NCBI GenBank assembly: GCA_003344405.1
Contig: NOWV01000120.1
Location: 62,001-126,000, forward strand
Direction of reading: 5' to 3'
Length of the DNA: 64,000 nucleotides
DNA from: Trichoplax sp. H2
Lineage: Eukaryota; Placozoa; Uniplacotomia; Trichoplacea
Numbering within the stretch: position 1 is the first letter of the stretch; every line of letters starts with the position of its first letter. The notes under the pieces are model-generated. The model ran no database searches, was not told the origin of the DNA, and saw nothing but the letters and a program-made list of their open reading frames with translations. The translations under genes were made by a program, and so were the position numbers. Below are positions 38,601 to 50,294 of the stretch, in pieces.

Positions 38601-39264
38601 GCCCTTTTTCTCTATCGACTTTCTTAAAACATTTATTCAACGATAGATTGTGACGAACGGAATTTTTCCAACCAGTAGGGGCACTTTTGAAGTAAGGAAA
38701 ATGCTCCAAAACCCATGTATAAATATCTTTAACAGGTAACATTTTACGAGATGAGTTTTCAATAGCCATAAAAATTAATGAAGGAAATGAATAAGGCGGT
38801 TTACAGTTGATATCATGACAACTATCATATTTATTATCGTCGTTGTCAACATGTTTATTATTGTGATTGCCAAGGCTAGCACGTTTATGGGCAGCTGCAG
38901 CTGTTACAGTCGATCTTAAGCTTGATGTGGAAGAAGTGGGTGCCGATTTACTCCTAAAATGACCATGATGATTCCTCTTATTTGAATGGCCTGATAAGCT
39001 TGCACGATAGCCATGATTACCAGTTGCTAATACAGTTGGTATATTATTGATTAAAGATGTTGACTGTAGCCAGTTTAAGTTGGTTAAGTCATCATCACCT
39101 CCATTGCTTTTAAATAACGCAAAACAACTCTGGGATAAATTATGCTTAGCATGCTGAGGTCTCTTGTGCTGTTGTAGTGCGGATGCCAAAGTAGCTGCAT
39201 CAGCAGAGAATGATAAAAACTGCTTTTGCCGATTATTACCTGTTTCCTCTTGATTTGCCATCAT
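35693..39264 (-). CDS. FOXN3: Forkhead transcription factor, FOXN2/3 group
   Basis: Nuclear winged-helix DNA-binding regulator; FOXN3 (CHES1) is a cell-cycle-linked repressor. Six exons join in phase to 462 residues: 38599-39264, 36769-36881, 36604-36638, 36422-36490, 36198-36273, 35693-36122. The N-terminal [11 protein letters not shown] at 57-67 is a FOXN2/3 signature. Forkhead domain about 154-250: [16 protein letters not shown], recognition helix [13 protein letters not shown] at 201-213, and [18 protein letters not shown] encoded by exon 2 across a 1.7-kb intron. A Ser/Asp/Glu-rich region follows, and the C-terminus ends in [19 protein letters not shown], resembling the C-terminal AAGSLLHLAG-type helix of vertebrate FOXN3. 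A related [12 protein letters not shown] motif lies about 120 residues earlier. Length is close to human FOXN3. FOXN2 versus FOXN3 cannot be separated because the gene may predate that split. An upstream 5' exon is possible: an acceptor-like TTTAG precedes the ATG. Confidence 0.93.
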
Positions 39265-42200
39265 TGCTAAATGTAGAAAATTCTTTAAAATATTTTCTTT
39301 TTTTTGTCACTCTGATGCTAGTCAGCGGTTACAAAGTGACAAGGGCGATGAACCTATTAACATCATCATAGTAATAGTCGTCAGTAATAAAGGATAAGAA
39401 ATTGCAAACTACGTACAGTTTGCTTTTAGCCAAAGAAAACGCTGTACATTATCTTCAATAAGACATACATGTATGACCAATAGTGCATGTTGAAGTAGTC
39501 TACTAGTTATTAAATTTCAATTATCCTTAGTGTGTCAAAGTGATTGCATCAAATACGTGTACAAACGAAGAATTTAGTTTGAATCATAGCTAGCTGTTTT
39601 TCGTAATGGTTTGTTTTAACAATAAAGATATATAGCATCATGTTGTAAGGAAATAAAAGCTAGCTCTAAAGTAATAAAAAATATTTATGTTAGCCTTTCT
39701 CAAAGCGATTGTAATAATAGGTTAGTGCTAATGAGACAATTTAAAGGTAGAAGTGCTACAAAGTAATAAGGTGCTTTGATGTCCGTTCTTTTCCTATATG
39801 CCGCTTTATGTATTTGTAGCACTATTACGTTTCAATAATAAGTGCTGGGCCACTCTGCAATATTTACTGTCAAATATAAATGTACTAAGTCTTGGTTTAA
39901 TTCTTTTTATCGCATCTGTTATCATCTCGTTACGATTTATCCTACACAGCATCGATTATCACCGAAGAATGATAGTATAAAGATGTATTCATGAAGCAAG
40001 AAGCCACTTCAATAATTCACACTATATTCAAAATTGATGTCGAATCTGTAACATCAGTGGCTTTCACTTTTCTCGGCTATAAGGCAATAGATGGTCGATT
40101 TAAGCTTTCATTAAAAGTTTTTCATGGAAATAGGAATGCACAGTACGGCATTGAATTGTCTGAGTAACCGAATTAATCTAAAATTAAGGGTAAACGTAAC
40201 GAAGTTTCCTAGCCATGCCGATGCTAGAAAACGTAATACATTTTTGTGCCGCTGTATTGCATAGTATAGCCAAAGCATGATGATTGATCTTACAGAGATA
40301 GAAAGTACTGTATTTTAATCATTTGAAACGATTGAATCTTATTACAGTATTAACCTTTAGTATTACGATCAATTATTAGCAGTAACCGTTTCTGAAGTTA
40401 TAAGTAAGTTCATGTTAACAAAACTGATTCTCTAATCGATGATAATAGCTTATAATCATGTTTAGTCGTTGATTCTTGTTCATAGTTAGCAGGATAAAAA
40501 ACTATACGAGATGATATTTATGATCGGTTAGGTATAACTACAAGCACAAGTTCGTAGAAGAGTATAGAGTACAACGGTTCCAATCAGAAGGGATAATTTT
40601 CTATCTACCCCCCAAAAGTCAGTTGAATTCATGCATTCAATGAATTAGTTGCCGATTGATAGGTGAAAAAGGTAACTTTTAAATTTGTTATTCTAATCAT
40701 TATTAGCATTGAATTCTAAAAGTGAACAAAACTTACTGATGGAGAAGGAGATACCAATCAGTTCCCAAGTGAGTACTATCCTATTACAAAATCATGTAAA
40801 CTAGAATCAATTTTAAAAGCTTATTCGATGCGATGATCAAAATTTGTCTTGTGTCGACTGCAGTCGATGAATCTTTGCTTTATCAATTCCAGTTTAATAT
40901 CCAAGGCAATTATCAATATAGCGATTCCTTAGGACTTTATCTTAATTGTCTGAATTGTATATATACAGAAGTTAATTCACAATTATAGTTACGGTCGACA
41001 GATAAAAATAAAGACCCTTTGGAAGTTTTTTGATCAGACATTCAGTAATTTCAACTTCTGTACACTGAAAGTACAAAAGCTACCAAGCAACTCGTGACCA
41101 AATACGTTTTACCATGGCAACGCTGGACCAATCATGGAACTAAAGAGAAGTAATTACTTTAGTCGAGAGCGTCTTAACTGATTACTTCCACGGTATGGCG
41201 GTAAAGAGCAATAGTTATGATTGGTCAAGCGCATTTGTCAACAGAATTGTAGCATTTTGTCGTCGTGGCGACCATCTAAACGTAATCAAATGGGAGGTAC
41301 AAAGTTAGAAAGTAGTTACATCCAGCTGTGTCCTAGCTAGGTAGCATAGTATACTGTACACATAGCATGGCCAAATAATTGGCATATTTAGACTATATTT
41401 GTAACCAGTCGTTATGGTATTGGCATTTCATTTGATTTAAATCACTACTCTCTCTTTGGTCTCTCGTATGCAATCTTGTAGGACAATACGATCTGAATAT
41501 TGGCACACTAGTACCAACATCATTAATAGACGATCGGTCAAGGAGAAGAGTTTCCAACTTCCACCCACGCGACTATTTCTTCCCTGTAAAATTGATTTTT
41601 TGTCTTTCGGCATTTTAGAGTAGCAATAGTGATATATTTTTGAAGTCATTTGACCGACTTCAAGAGACCACCCCAGAACATACTCAAAATAGATGCATAG
41701 ACATGCGAGCTAGGCGCATATTGAAGATGCAATAGTTTTCTACCGACACATTAATTGATTGATCCATGATCCATCTGGTCAATAATGAGTTCTTAATGCC
41801 ACTTGCGATTGCGTGGTGACATCATTGGATAAAATGCATGTGCTTTGCAACAGCTTTTATTGATTCTACATTTTAAACCATTGCTTTGTGCCTTTTTTGG
41901 TGAAATACGTCGATAGACTGCAAGTCATGTGAATCAATCGCAATGTGGTCAACACAGTGTGTGATATCATGACTATATCTTCAAGAAAGCATGGGAAGCA
42001 ATTGACTTCATCGTCATTGCATTTTATTTTTTGAAATACGATACTTCTTGCAGCTATGTGTCAATTCATCATAGACATGAATACAATCACGCATTGTGAG
42101 TCATAGTATCGTCAGAAATTTCTACATGGGAATAATTATATATGAAATCGCTGTAACGCTGGTTATCTGGAATTGAAATAGTAGATTCTCTACTACAATA

Positions 42201-43175
42201 TTGCGCATTGATAATTTGAGATAAATAATTAATTAAAATATAATTAAATATACCATACGGTCTATACGCACTGTACAATATAATAGTTGATAACAATGTA
42301 GCGCTATAGAAACTACTAATACAAACCATATTTACATTCATCACAGCATGGATCATTTACTATATCTCCAAATATTAGGGATAACTTAATTTTTTTAACT
42401 TGCTAGTCATTAATATTGATTTTCGGCTTTAACACAGTACAATATACTGTAGTCAAGGCTACACCTATGTTAGTCAAATATATTTATAGTTTACACCTGG
42501 AAGAGATGATGGATTGTTGACGATCCGTGGCGACTAGTGATAATTATAATGGATAATAAATCATTGTAGAGATACTGGAAGGTCGATTTGATCTCAACTT
42601 AATTTTCACACAGATACCTACAAAGGGACGAAAGGACACCTTTTCAGTGACTTAACATTCTGTCATTTTACTATAGTGTGAATAATTTGAAGCTAAATTT
42701 TGCCTCTACTGCCTTGATACATAATATATTTGCTTTCTATAATCACAGAAATATCATACAGATTTTTACTGTACTAAACCTCACTCAGAGTATCACTATA
42801 TACATACTCCTTGTATCGCATATGTTCTGAGAAAGTAAAATCGTACTGCTATAGCCAAATACAAGGGAACTATTACTTTGAAGTGGACACGGAGGCTTTC
42901 ATACAGTAGCGTATAAAAGTATAGCGGTACCTCGTACGCTACATCCATCTGTAGAAATACGTTGATACAATTTAATATATATGTTAGCCTAACCTTCATG
43001 CAATAGCATTTCTGCAGCATGTTTTTCTGTTAGTCTATTTATCAGCCATGAATCTGCTGAAGCAATATTCTGCTAAATCTCGTTGAACACGTATTTAGGA
43101 TTAATAACGAGGTTATAATTATTGTTAACTTCTCAGAAATCACAATCCATATTTATGATACATCGACTCCATATG
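39265..43175. other. Gene-poor stretch upstream of the forkhead gene
   Basis: AT-rich sequence with no exon chain found on either strand. Frames of 60-89 codons at 39798, 41437 and 42087 lack domain features and splice context. Likely holds regulatory DNA for the forkhead gene, but no element can be named from sequence alone. Confidence 0.4.
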
Positions 43176-44010
43176 CATAGTCTTGATATCTATCCAGCAT
43201 TACGTCAGCGATGATTTACAGTTTATAAATTGATGAGTAATGGCTGATGAATTAAACCTTATAAGTAAAATGTTTATAACGCATCCGAAAATGTATTGGA
43301 GAGACAGATAGTTTTGATAATGATTAAGCTATCAATATCGGTGACTATGCACGAACTGTACAGCTTATAAACTTATGAATAATAATTCATGAATCACACT
43401 TCATATATATATCTTATTGGTACAGACTCTATAACATACATCCGAAAATGTTTTCAAGAGTCAGATAGTTATGATAATGATTAAGCTATCAGCATCGGTC
43501 ACAATGAACAGATTTTACAACTTATAAACTCATGAGTAATGGCTTTTGAATTATACCTTAGATATATTGTAGGTTTAAAGTTTAAAAACATGCATCTTAA
43601 AATATATTCAAGAGCCAGACAATTTTGATAATTAATGATTAAACTATCAATATCAGTCACTATGATTGGATTTTGCAGCTTTTAAGCTTATACGTAATGA
43701 TTTTTAAGTCGCATCTTATATATATATATCTTATAGGTAAAGACTTTATAATACATACATCGAAAATGTATTCAAGAGCCAGATATTTTGATAATAATAA
43801 AGCTATCAATAGCGGTCATTATGCACGGATTTTACAGCTTTTAAGGCTTATGAGTAATGATTTACGAATCACACCTTATATGTATACCTTATAAGTAGGT
43901 AAAACGGTTATAATAGATACATCCAAAAATGCGTTCCAAATTTAGATAGGTTTGATACGGTAATAATTAAGGTATTATTATCGGAAACTGTGCACGGATT
44001 TCGTATAATT
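43176..44010. repeat. Diverged tandem repeat, ~157-169 bp period, about five copies
   Basis: A unit containing GATAATGATTAAGCTATCAA, a CGGTCACTATGCACGGATTT-like core, a TTACAGCTTATAAACTTATG-like segment, a TATATATCTTAT stretch and an ACATCCGAAAATGTATTC-like segment recurs. The CGGT-x-A-x-x-ATGCACG core starts near 43339, 43496, 43654, 43813 and 43982, giving spacings of 157, 158, 159 and 169. Copies differ by substitutions and small indels. A 73-codon ORF at 43673 spans about one and a half units and is a by-product. Confidence 0.88.
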
Positions 44011-47000
44011 CAATCTAAATTACCGGTAATAAGCGAATGAGTCATAAGTAATTAAACCAAATGACTAATATCTGGTAAGAATAAGTTTGCCTGTAATCTT
44101 TGGTAGCTGGTAAGCCTATGTATGACTAATGATAAATTATGGAATGAGTAATGGCTACGTAGGGATTATTAAATTATTTCTAAAATATTAGAAAAATTCT
44201 TTCGCTATAAATAATATAATCATGTAATGTAATATTCTAATATTTAGCATTTAAAGAATAATATGGTATCAACTAGCACTACATCGATTACAGACCCAAT
44301 TTATTAACTCAGCCACAGATTTACTATTAATACTCAACATAACTATAAGTTTTATTTACGGCATTGACAGATTATAACTGTTATTATAGGTGTTTATACA
44401 GTATTACTGCTGTAGTGCCACACGGACGTAATAGCAAATTACTTGAATTAAGATTTAAATTACATAAGGTTCTGCTATATTCAAATTTTTGCTACCCTTT
44501 ACTGCTTTATTATAGACTGTAGCTATTGTATCAGCTTTTAGTTTCTACACTTACCTTTACGCTTTATCGCATTAAATTTCAAAATATTAATTTGCTAAAC
44601 TTTACTTCTTGAATGCATCGGAAATTTGCGATTAAATTAGATTATTATATGTTATAGTAACAGCGTGTGTTCAAACTCTTCTATCAGCCAGTAATTTGAC
44701 AGATGTATACGTAGCATTGCTAAAAAAAAGAATCGATAAATTGTAATCTTCCAGATGTATCGTACTTTTAAAATGTCCTTCTTTTGCACTTAAGTGTTAT
44801 AAACTAAAAATAAACACCACAGGGTTATACCTACATTCATCACAAGCTCTAATACCACGAGAAGAAATGATGTTTATTTTTTAATTTTGCATCTGTTTAG
44901 ATACTGTATGCGGGATAGCATCGTAAGATGGCGTGATTTGAAGCCTATACAACTGCGCAATACAAATTATATCATGCGATTTTCCAAAATAGTGTTGCTT
45001 ACCCATTTTTAAATGAGAAGGGTTCCTGTAATGACATTTAGACTTTTCAGTGAGTTTCTAAAATTACGTAAGAATAATTGTCACTTGTTTAATGGTGCTG
45101 CATTATTGCAAACTCCTATGCCTAAATATGTGTATGTTGAACATGTATACAGTACATTCATTGATATTGTTGAAATCCATATATCTTTATTAGCCATAGT
45201 ATTTCTTACTTTGATTATTGACAACCTCTCATATAGTGTTACAACAATCAACATGGTTAAACTCTACGATAAGATAATGGGTGATATTCTAGGAGGAAGC
45301 TTCTAGAACTATATTTTTACGTTTATCTTATCCATTGCATCATTACTACGTACACCATCTTTACGAATTAGCATGGATACTTCTAAAGAAATGTGCTAGG
45401 TGATTATATCACGGTACGTTTAATTTACTAGGTTGTTCAAATCAATCACTCCATAAATGATAACTAATAATGGTGAGAGTTTGCAGTTTACGTGAAATGT
45501 AGCATTACAATTCATTTACTACAACAATATCAGAGTTTATACAAAAGCAGCATTGACGAGAAAAAATTGTACGCAACCGTTCGCGTTTAGTTCTCTCCAA
45601 AGTACGGGTGAACTGTAGAATTGATAGGCAGTTACTGCAGTGTAATGCTGTCATGATTTAAAACTGGATTTAAGCATCCAGTAAAATGATACTGATTAAT
45701 AATTTGATTGGTATCGTAAATTTTTTCATAATATGACATATAAAATAAAATAAATACGATAAAATCTTTTTTTACGACTGTGTTCTATGAATCCAGTACA
45801 GGAAATACGAGTACTTGGAATATAGTGCTACCGCGGTTGCGTATTCTGTTTAGGAACGACAGAATTTCTGGCATTGGGTGTGATTAGCCTTATTAGGGGA
45901 TTAAGAACAAAATCGATTTTAGAAATGGTGTTTTATTACAGATATGAATATCAGTCGCCAACAGTAGAACACCCAGGCAACGCTTGCTACTTTCTAATAT
46001 TTTCATCTTGACCGCACGATGTCATAATATCAGTAAAACTTTCCGACATGAAACACCACTGTAAATCAAGTTATGTTGAATGTCGTTTTATCAGCTAAAA
46101 TTTCTATTAATATAAGAGTAATAACACTGAAAATAATGCAGATATTGTACCGTAATTATTTGCTTTATTATTCATGAATTCGATCTTTCTGGTGATAAAA
46201 TATTTCTAAAATCAATTGGTCTACGTGATGACCACTTTCCCATATCGCCAAATACCTAGGAAACATACGAGTATTCGAGAATTTAATTGTACGTTAACTA
46301 ATACATTATTAGTTTACTAAAAAAAAATCTATTTCACTGATTACTCATGTTATCAAAGCAGGGACCTTAAAAGTACATTTTTTGCATTCCTTACGTAATT
46401 TTAGGAAACAAATCAGAAACAAAATCATTAACTTTCCCTGCATGTACAACGTAAATAGAAACGGAAAATGAGTCTGTCTTATTTTACGTCATAATCTGTT
46501 TTTGTAAACATTGCGGCATATACTATACTTGCCGTCGTTTGGATTTATCTTATTTATGGATAACTAGTGGTGATTCATTACATTTTGGTATGCCAAATAG
46601 TGCTTCCAAGATAAATCTTATAATAATAGCCTAAATATGATGTACTGTACGTATGGTACTTGTACTAATTAAATCCGGCCAATACTTCCACCGAGATGAT
46701 TTCTATTCAATGAACAGCACGCTATTGTTTCCAACACCATACTGAGAGTACAAGACATGGCGTATATATCAGTAGGTGGCCATCGCTTTTAATAGAGCTC
46801 TCTCCTTATAACTGTATATATATATAACTATGAGTCATACCAGAATTTCAGAAAGACAAAACATAGTTATGCAATATTGTCTTTATTTCAGATAATTTAT
46901 AGTATATACCAGAGCATTTCGTGGAATTGATATAAAATTATCATATGAGTCAATCAACTGACTGTGTGTAGACTAATTTAATTGACGTAATCATAGTGAC

Positions 47001-48478
47001 GCTACCATATGGACTCGTGTCTTTGCATATTCAATAACGTGTGAGTAATACAGTAGTTTATTATTATTTTGATTATTAAACAAGGCTTTAACCGTAAACA
47101 GATGTACAGCACTTCTAACCTAAATGTCAGCCCATAAAAGTATATGGGATACTGACTATAATTTCCTGAACACATTGAACCTATTGCCAAGGTCCTATCC
47201 ATGGACAATTGGACATTGAACATTGTTGATAGATATTCGTATCAGGAATCGTGCATACTTATGGCTTATTATGATACAAGATACGATGTGAAATTAAAGT
47301 ACACCATCGCATATTATTAACCATCTGATTACTATATTACCGTAATGGTAATCTAGTCCACACATAGCTATGATCATTTCTGTAGGTTTTACACTGAATC
47401 TTTAATACATGCAAAACAAGATTAATTTAATAAAATATTGTACCTTATACCAATTTTGCTAATATTATATTAACTAAATTCGTACAGGTACAAGCATAGG
47501 GTAGTTCTTTTTAGAGATAAAATAATTAAGCTACGTTATCGAATATATGCTCGCAGAGCACAGATGAATTGAGATTAAAGGCTTTATGGCAATTATAACT
47601 TCTTCAAAATAACGCCAAGTTCAGATTTGCTTATAAGCACTGGATAAAAGATACCGTACTATGTCTTGCTTATGTAACACCGTAATAGTTTTGACCATAA
47701 GAAATAACAGAATACCCTGCTTCAAAGATGAAATCAATCAAAATTTAACATTAAACTGTGTCAAGGGAATTATATTAAAAAATGCGAGCGCACAAGTAAT
47801 AAGCCCCTTCTTGCTTAAGGCATGAACAAATGATAGTCACAAACAGAATAATACAGCCGTTGTGAGATTAACTCAGTATTTACTAACAATTCAGCCAAAT
47901 TGTGCCACAAAATGCTATTGCTACAGCAAATGAATACCAGGAGAGCTACCTACTAATATTACTCTACAATTTTGGAAAACAATGAATGTTGATACTGCGA
48001 AGCAACATACCATTACATTTCAGATTTAATGGTTAGTTATATTAAATCACTCAATTTCCAGACTTAAGTGCAGTTTGCTTTACTGTAACGATATTGGTGA
48101 TTTAAATTATACATATTGTTGGATATCTACTTTTCCTTCAGCGGACTGTACAAAATTCATCTAATTCTAAACTGCTTGCTATATCAAAGTAGTCAACAGA
48201 TGATCATGAAATAAATATTACGGTGTTCGTTTGACTATGTTACATTACAGTATTTTGACCGTATTAATATTATCAGGCTGCAGCTTTAAAAAATGCAACG
48301 ATAATCTTTTTTTATACAACCTAGCATAGTTATTTCATATTACTTAGATCACAAAACATGATAACAATTCGAGTTATCGCAAGAAATGCTATTTCCAGTG
48401 CGATTTAACTCTTGACGATCGCTCAATCTCTGATTAAGCCAGCAACCTAGTTACAGCAGGTCAGTTAATTACCAATTG
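44011..48478. other. Long intergenic stretch, no supported gene
   Basis: AT-rich with only short frames. The longest (45013-45306, plus, 97 codons from an ATG) has a hydrophobic Ile/Leu/Val run that could be a membrane span, but no recognised motif and no adjoining exon; treated as chance. The right end should contain the 3' untranslated region of the phosphatase gene that stops at 48479. Confidence 0.4.
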
Positions 48479-50294
48479 TTACTCAAGTGCCAACTGACTG
48501 CCGCCGATCGTGTCTTCGTACATCTTTAAAGCTCCAACAAAACTGATATTAGGTGATACAATTGGTCTCATCTTCTTCACGTATTTATAAGCATCATCGA
48601 AGGAATGTCCGTTGTGTCTCATCAAATAAGACACCACTATAGTTGTTGATCGTGATATACCGGCTTGACAATGTACCAAGCAACCTTTACCAGAAAGGCG
48701 AGCTAACTCTATAAAATAGTAGTCAAAATTAGATTATAGATACCGCGATTTAAAATCATTAAGGCAAAGCACATTTTGTATCAACAACTACGTTCAATGG
48801 AGCTAAAGTAAGTTCCGCAATACCATGCTAAACTGCTGACTTAGTTGCATTATATTCAAATTTAATGATTATTCAATATTTTAGAGAGGAGCGTCCTGAC
48901 TACTCATATATTTATTAGAAATTGAAGCGATATAGGTATTTAATATATTGTAGCCTCGATTTATTGTATGCCACTCTCCGAGGACACGTAGTCTATCTAA
49001 TAATATACTTTACATTTAAAACACTATTCTAAACTATCTATATTTGATATAGCATACTAACCGATAAAATGGAAGGCCGTATCGAAATGTTTACTAATAT
49101 CTTCTCTAGAGCTATCGTTCACAGCGATTCTAAAATACTTGATATCTTTACGCTTATGCTCAAAGACATTAGGCAAGTTGGCAGTAACATTTATTACAAA
49201 AGCGATATTCAAACGATCTAATAAGTCCTCGTTTATCGAATCTGATTCACTACCTAAGAATAGAAATTTTAAAATGCGAGTTGCAGGCACTTCATCTTGA
49301 CAAGGGGATGATTGCGTCGGATCCGAAACAGGACATGAATAATGAGATACAGATAATGTTAAATGACCTATAAAAATGTTAATGCGGAATTATCCGGGAT
49401 TAGTCAAGTCATACCAAGTCATACCGATAGCATCGTTCTTGGATTTACAATACTATACGACAGCTTGTACAAATTTGACCTGCTGTCAGTACGAGTATAG
49501 ACAGTATATTTATTATATTACGCAGTAGCGCTTTCTTGGACTCTACTTTACAATATTTCATGGTTTAAATTGATGGAGTAATATCCAAAACTACAGTTTC
49601 TGATTTTACCTTTAAATTTCGATTTTCGAGCTTTTTTGTCTCTCATTGAATCGCAAATATTAGAACTGCTACCAGCAGAATAAGATAATGAATGAGGTCG
49701 GCGATTCGTTATTAATTGTAGAGTTGCTTTTTCATTACCAACACCATTAGAAGTAGCATCCGTATTTCTTACAACTTGTGATTCAGAATTTTCTACTACA
49801 GGAGTACCAGTACCACTGTCTGGGATAATTTTTCTTTCGTTGATTGATCCATTAGTATAATCGCCATAGGCTTGAGCCATCTTTATAGGTCGTAAAAATA
49901 CGTGTTGATTAAGACGGTCAGGATTTGGATTTGCAGTCGTAGGACTTTCTTCTTGCGATCCTCCGTAACCTTCATCATCCGACAAAACATGGCCATTGCG
50001 TAGTTCATGCTTATTAAATGGTTTGAATACATAAAAGTGTGATGCGCCATCATTTCGACCGATGATGGGGCTCGATTTTCCCTGGTCCATTGTCGTACCG
50101 TTAAGATAAGGAGCTCTAGGTAAAAATTGACTTTGTAGGCATAGCGAGGGGCTACGTGGAGGGGAATTAGTTGCATTTGCTGACGAAGCAAGAGAGCATT
50201 TTGTCGCTAAATCGCTAGATGGGATTATTAATTTGGGCGATTTAGTAACATTAGTAAAGCAATTAGAAAAGTTGGCCATGTAGTAATCTACCAT
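48479..50294 (-). CDS. Dual-specificity phosphatase, MKP5/DUSP10-like
   Basis: Cysteine phosphatase expected to dephosphorylate the Thr and Tyr of MAP kinases (DUSP10 acts on JNK and p38). Three exons join in phase to 406 residues: 49610-50294, 49062-49367, 48479-48708. Catalytic domain about 257-400: PATRILKFLFLGSESDS start, FVINVTANLPN, general-acid candidate D313 (AVND), and the P-loop HCQAGISRS with nucleophile C344 and R350. The NVT-x-x-LP segment, HCQAG-SRS-TIVV-YLM and KMRPIVSPN match DUSP10 best by eye. The first 228 residues are Ser/Asn/Pro-rich, with no rhodanese (CH2) domain. A basic run DKKARKSKFK at 219-228 followed by GHLTL resembles a MAPK docking motif and spans the first splice junction. 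The start is ATG 50294; an in-frame ATG at 50279 is an alternative, and the frame is open a little further upstream. Confidence 0.87.

Noticed and set aside
43176-44010. CRISPR-like array
   Set aside because: The units are ~160 bp, diverged and contiguous without unique spacers, in a eukaryotic genome.
45013-45306. 97-codon plus-strand ORF with a hydrophobic run
   Set aside because: No motif, no exon neighbours, and its composition is typical of AT-rich random frames.
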